Assembly (NCBI GenBank): GCA_943323935.2
Contig: CALPJR020000052.1
Coordinates: 1 to 6,531, forward strand
DNA length: 6,531 nucleotides
DNA from: Bifidobacterium breve
GTDB taxonomy: Bacteria > Bacteroidota > Bacteroidia > Chitinophagales > Chitinophagaceae
Reading direction: 5' to 3'
The stretch's first letter is position 1. Each line of letters opens with the position of its first letter. Position numbers and translations under genes: made by a program. The notes under the pieces were generated by a model. It did no database searches. It saw only the letters and a list, made by a program, of their open reading frames with translations, and was not told the DNA's origin. Of this stretch, positions 6,501 to 6,531 are shown piece after piece.

Positions 6501-6522
6501 TTAAAAGTCAAAGAAAGATTAA

Positions 6523-6531
6523 ATGAAGGAA
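6523..6531 (+). CDS. possible start of the next gene (only Met-Lys-Glu visible)
   Basis: ATG AAG GAA begins 22 bases after the aminotransferase stop and runs to the window edge. A purine-rich stretch, AAGAAAG (6511-6517), lies just upstream and might serve as a weak ribosome binding site. The short gap would suit an operon with the aminotransferase. Three codons cannot prove a gene. Confidence 0.25.

Overview
This window most likely comes from a member of the Bacteroidota, possibly a Chitinophagia/Sphingobacteriia-type environmental bacterium. The genus cannot be fixed. The evidence is AT-rich DNA, no convincing Shine-Dalgarno sequence before either main gene, and a very large exported protein built from beta-helix, fibronectin type III and FG-GAP-like domains. 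Its signal peptide ends in the Ala-Gln junction common in this phylum. No phage, transposon, CRISPR, tRNA or rRNA signal was seen.

Layout. Positions 5297 down to 1 on the minus strand form one uninterrupted reading frame of 1765 complete codons that runs off the left edge. I translated it codon by codon and found no stop or frameshift. It encodes an exported modular protein: signal peptide, then three tandem copies of a right-handed beta-helix domain (each closed by an Asp-Ile-Gly-Ala-x-Glu-type motif) separated by fibronectin type III domains (five in all), then the start of an FG-GAP/VCBS-like region cut by the window edge. A 366-base AT-rich divergent intergenic region follows (5298-5663). 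It holds two inverted repeats, a G-rich patch and weak promoter-like sequence.

On the plus strand, 5664-6500 encodes a complete PLP-dependent class IV aminotransferase that appears to start at TTG. A possible next gene begins with ATG at 6523, nine bases before the window ends.

The two main genes are divergently transcribed and have no evident functional link: one product is exported, the other is a cytoplasmic metabolic enzyme. The small plus-strand open frames inside 1-5297 are antisense shadows of the giant gene. The most interesting content is the threefold internal module duplication in the exported protein and the structured intergenic region. I see no clear sign of a novel defence, mobile or RNA system.
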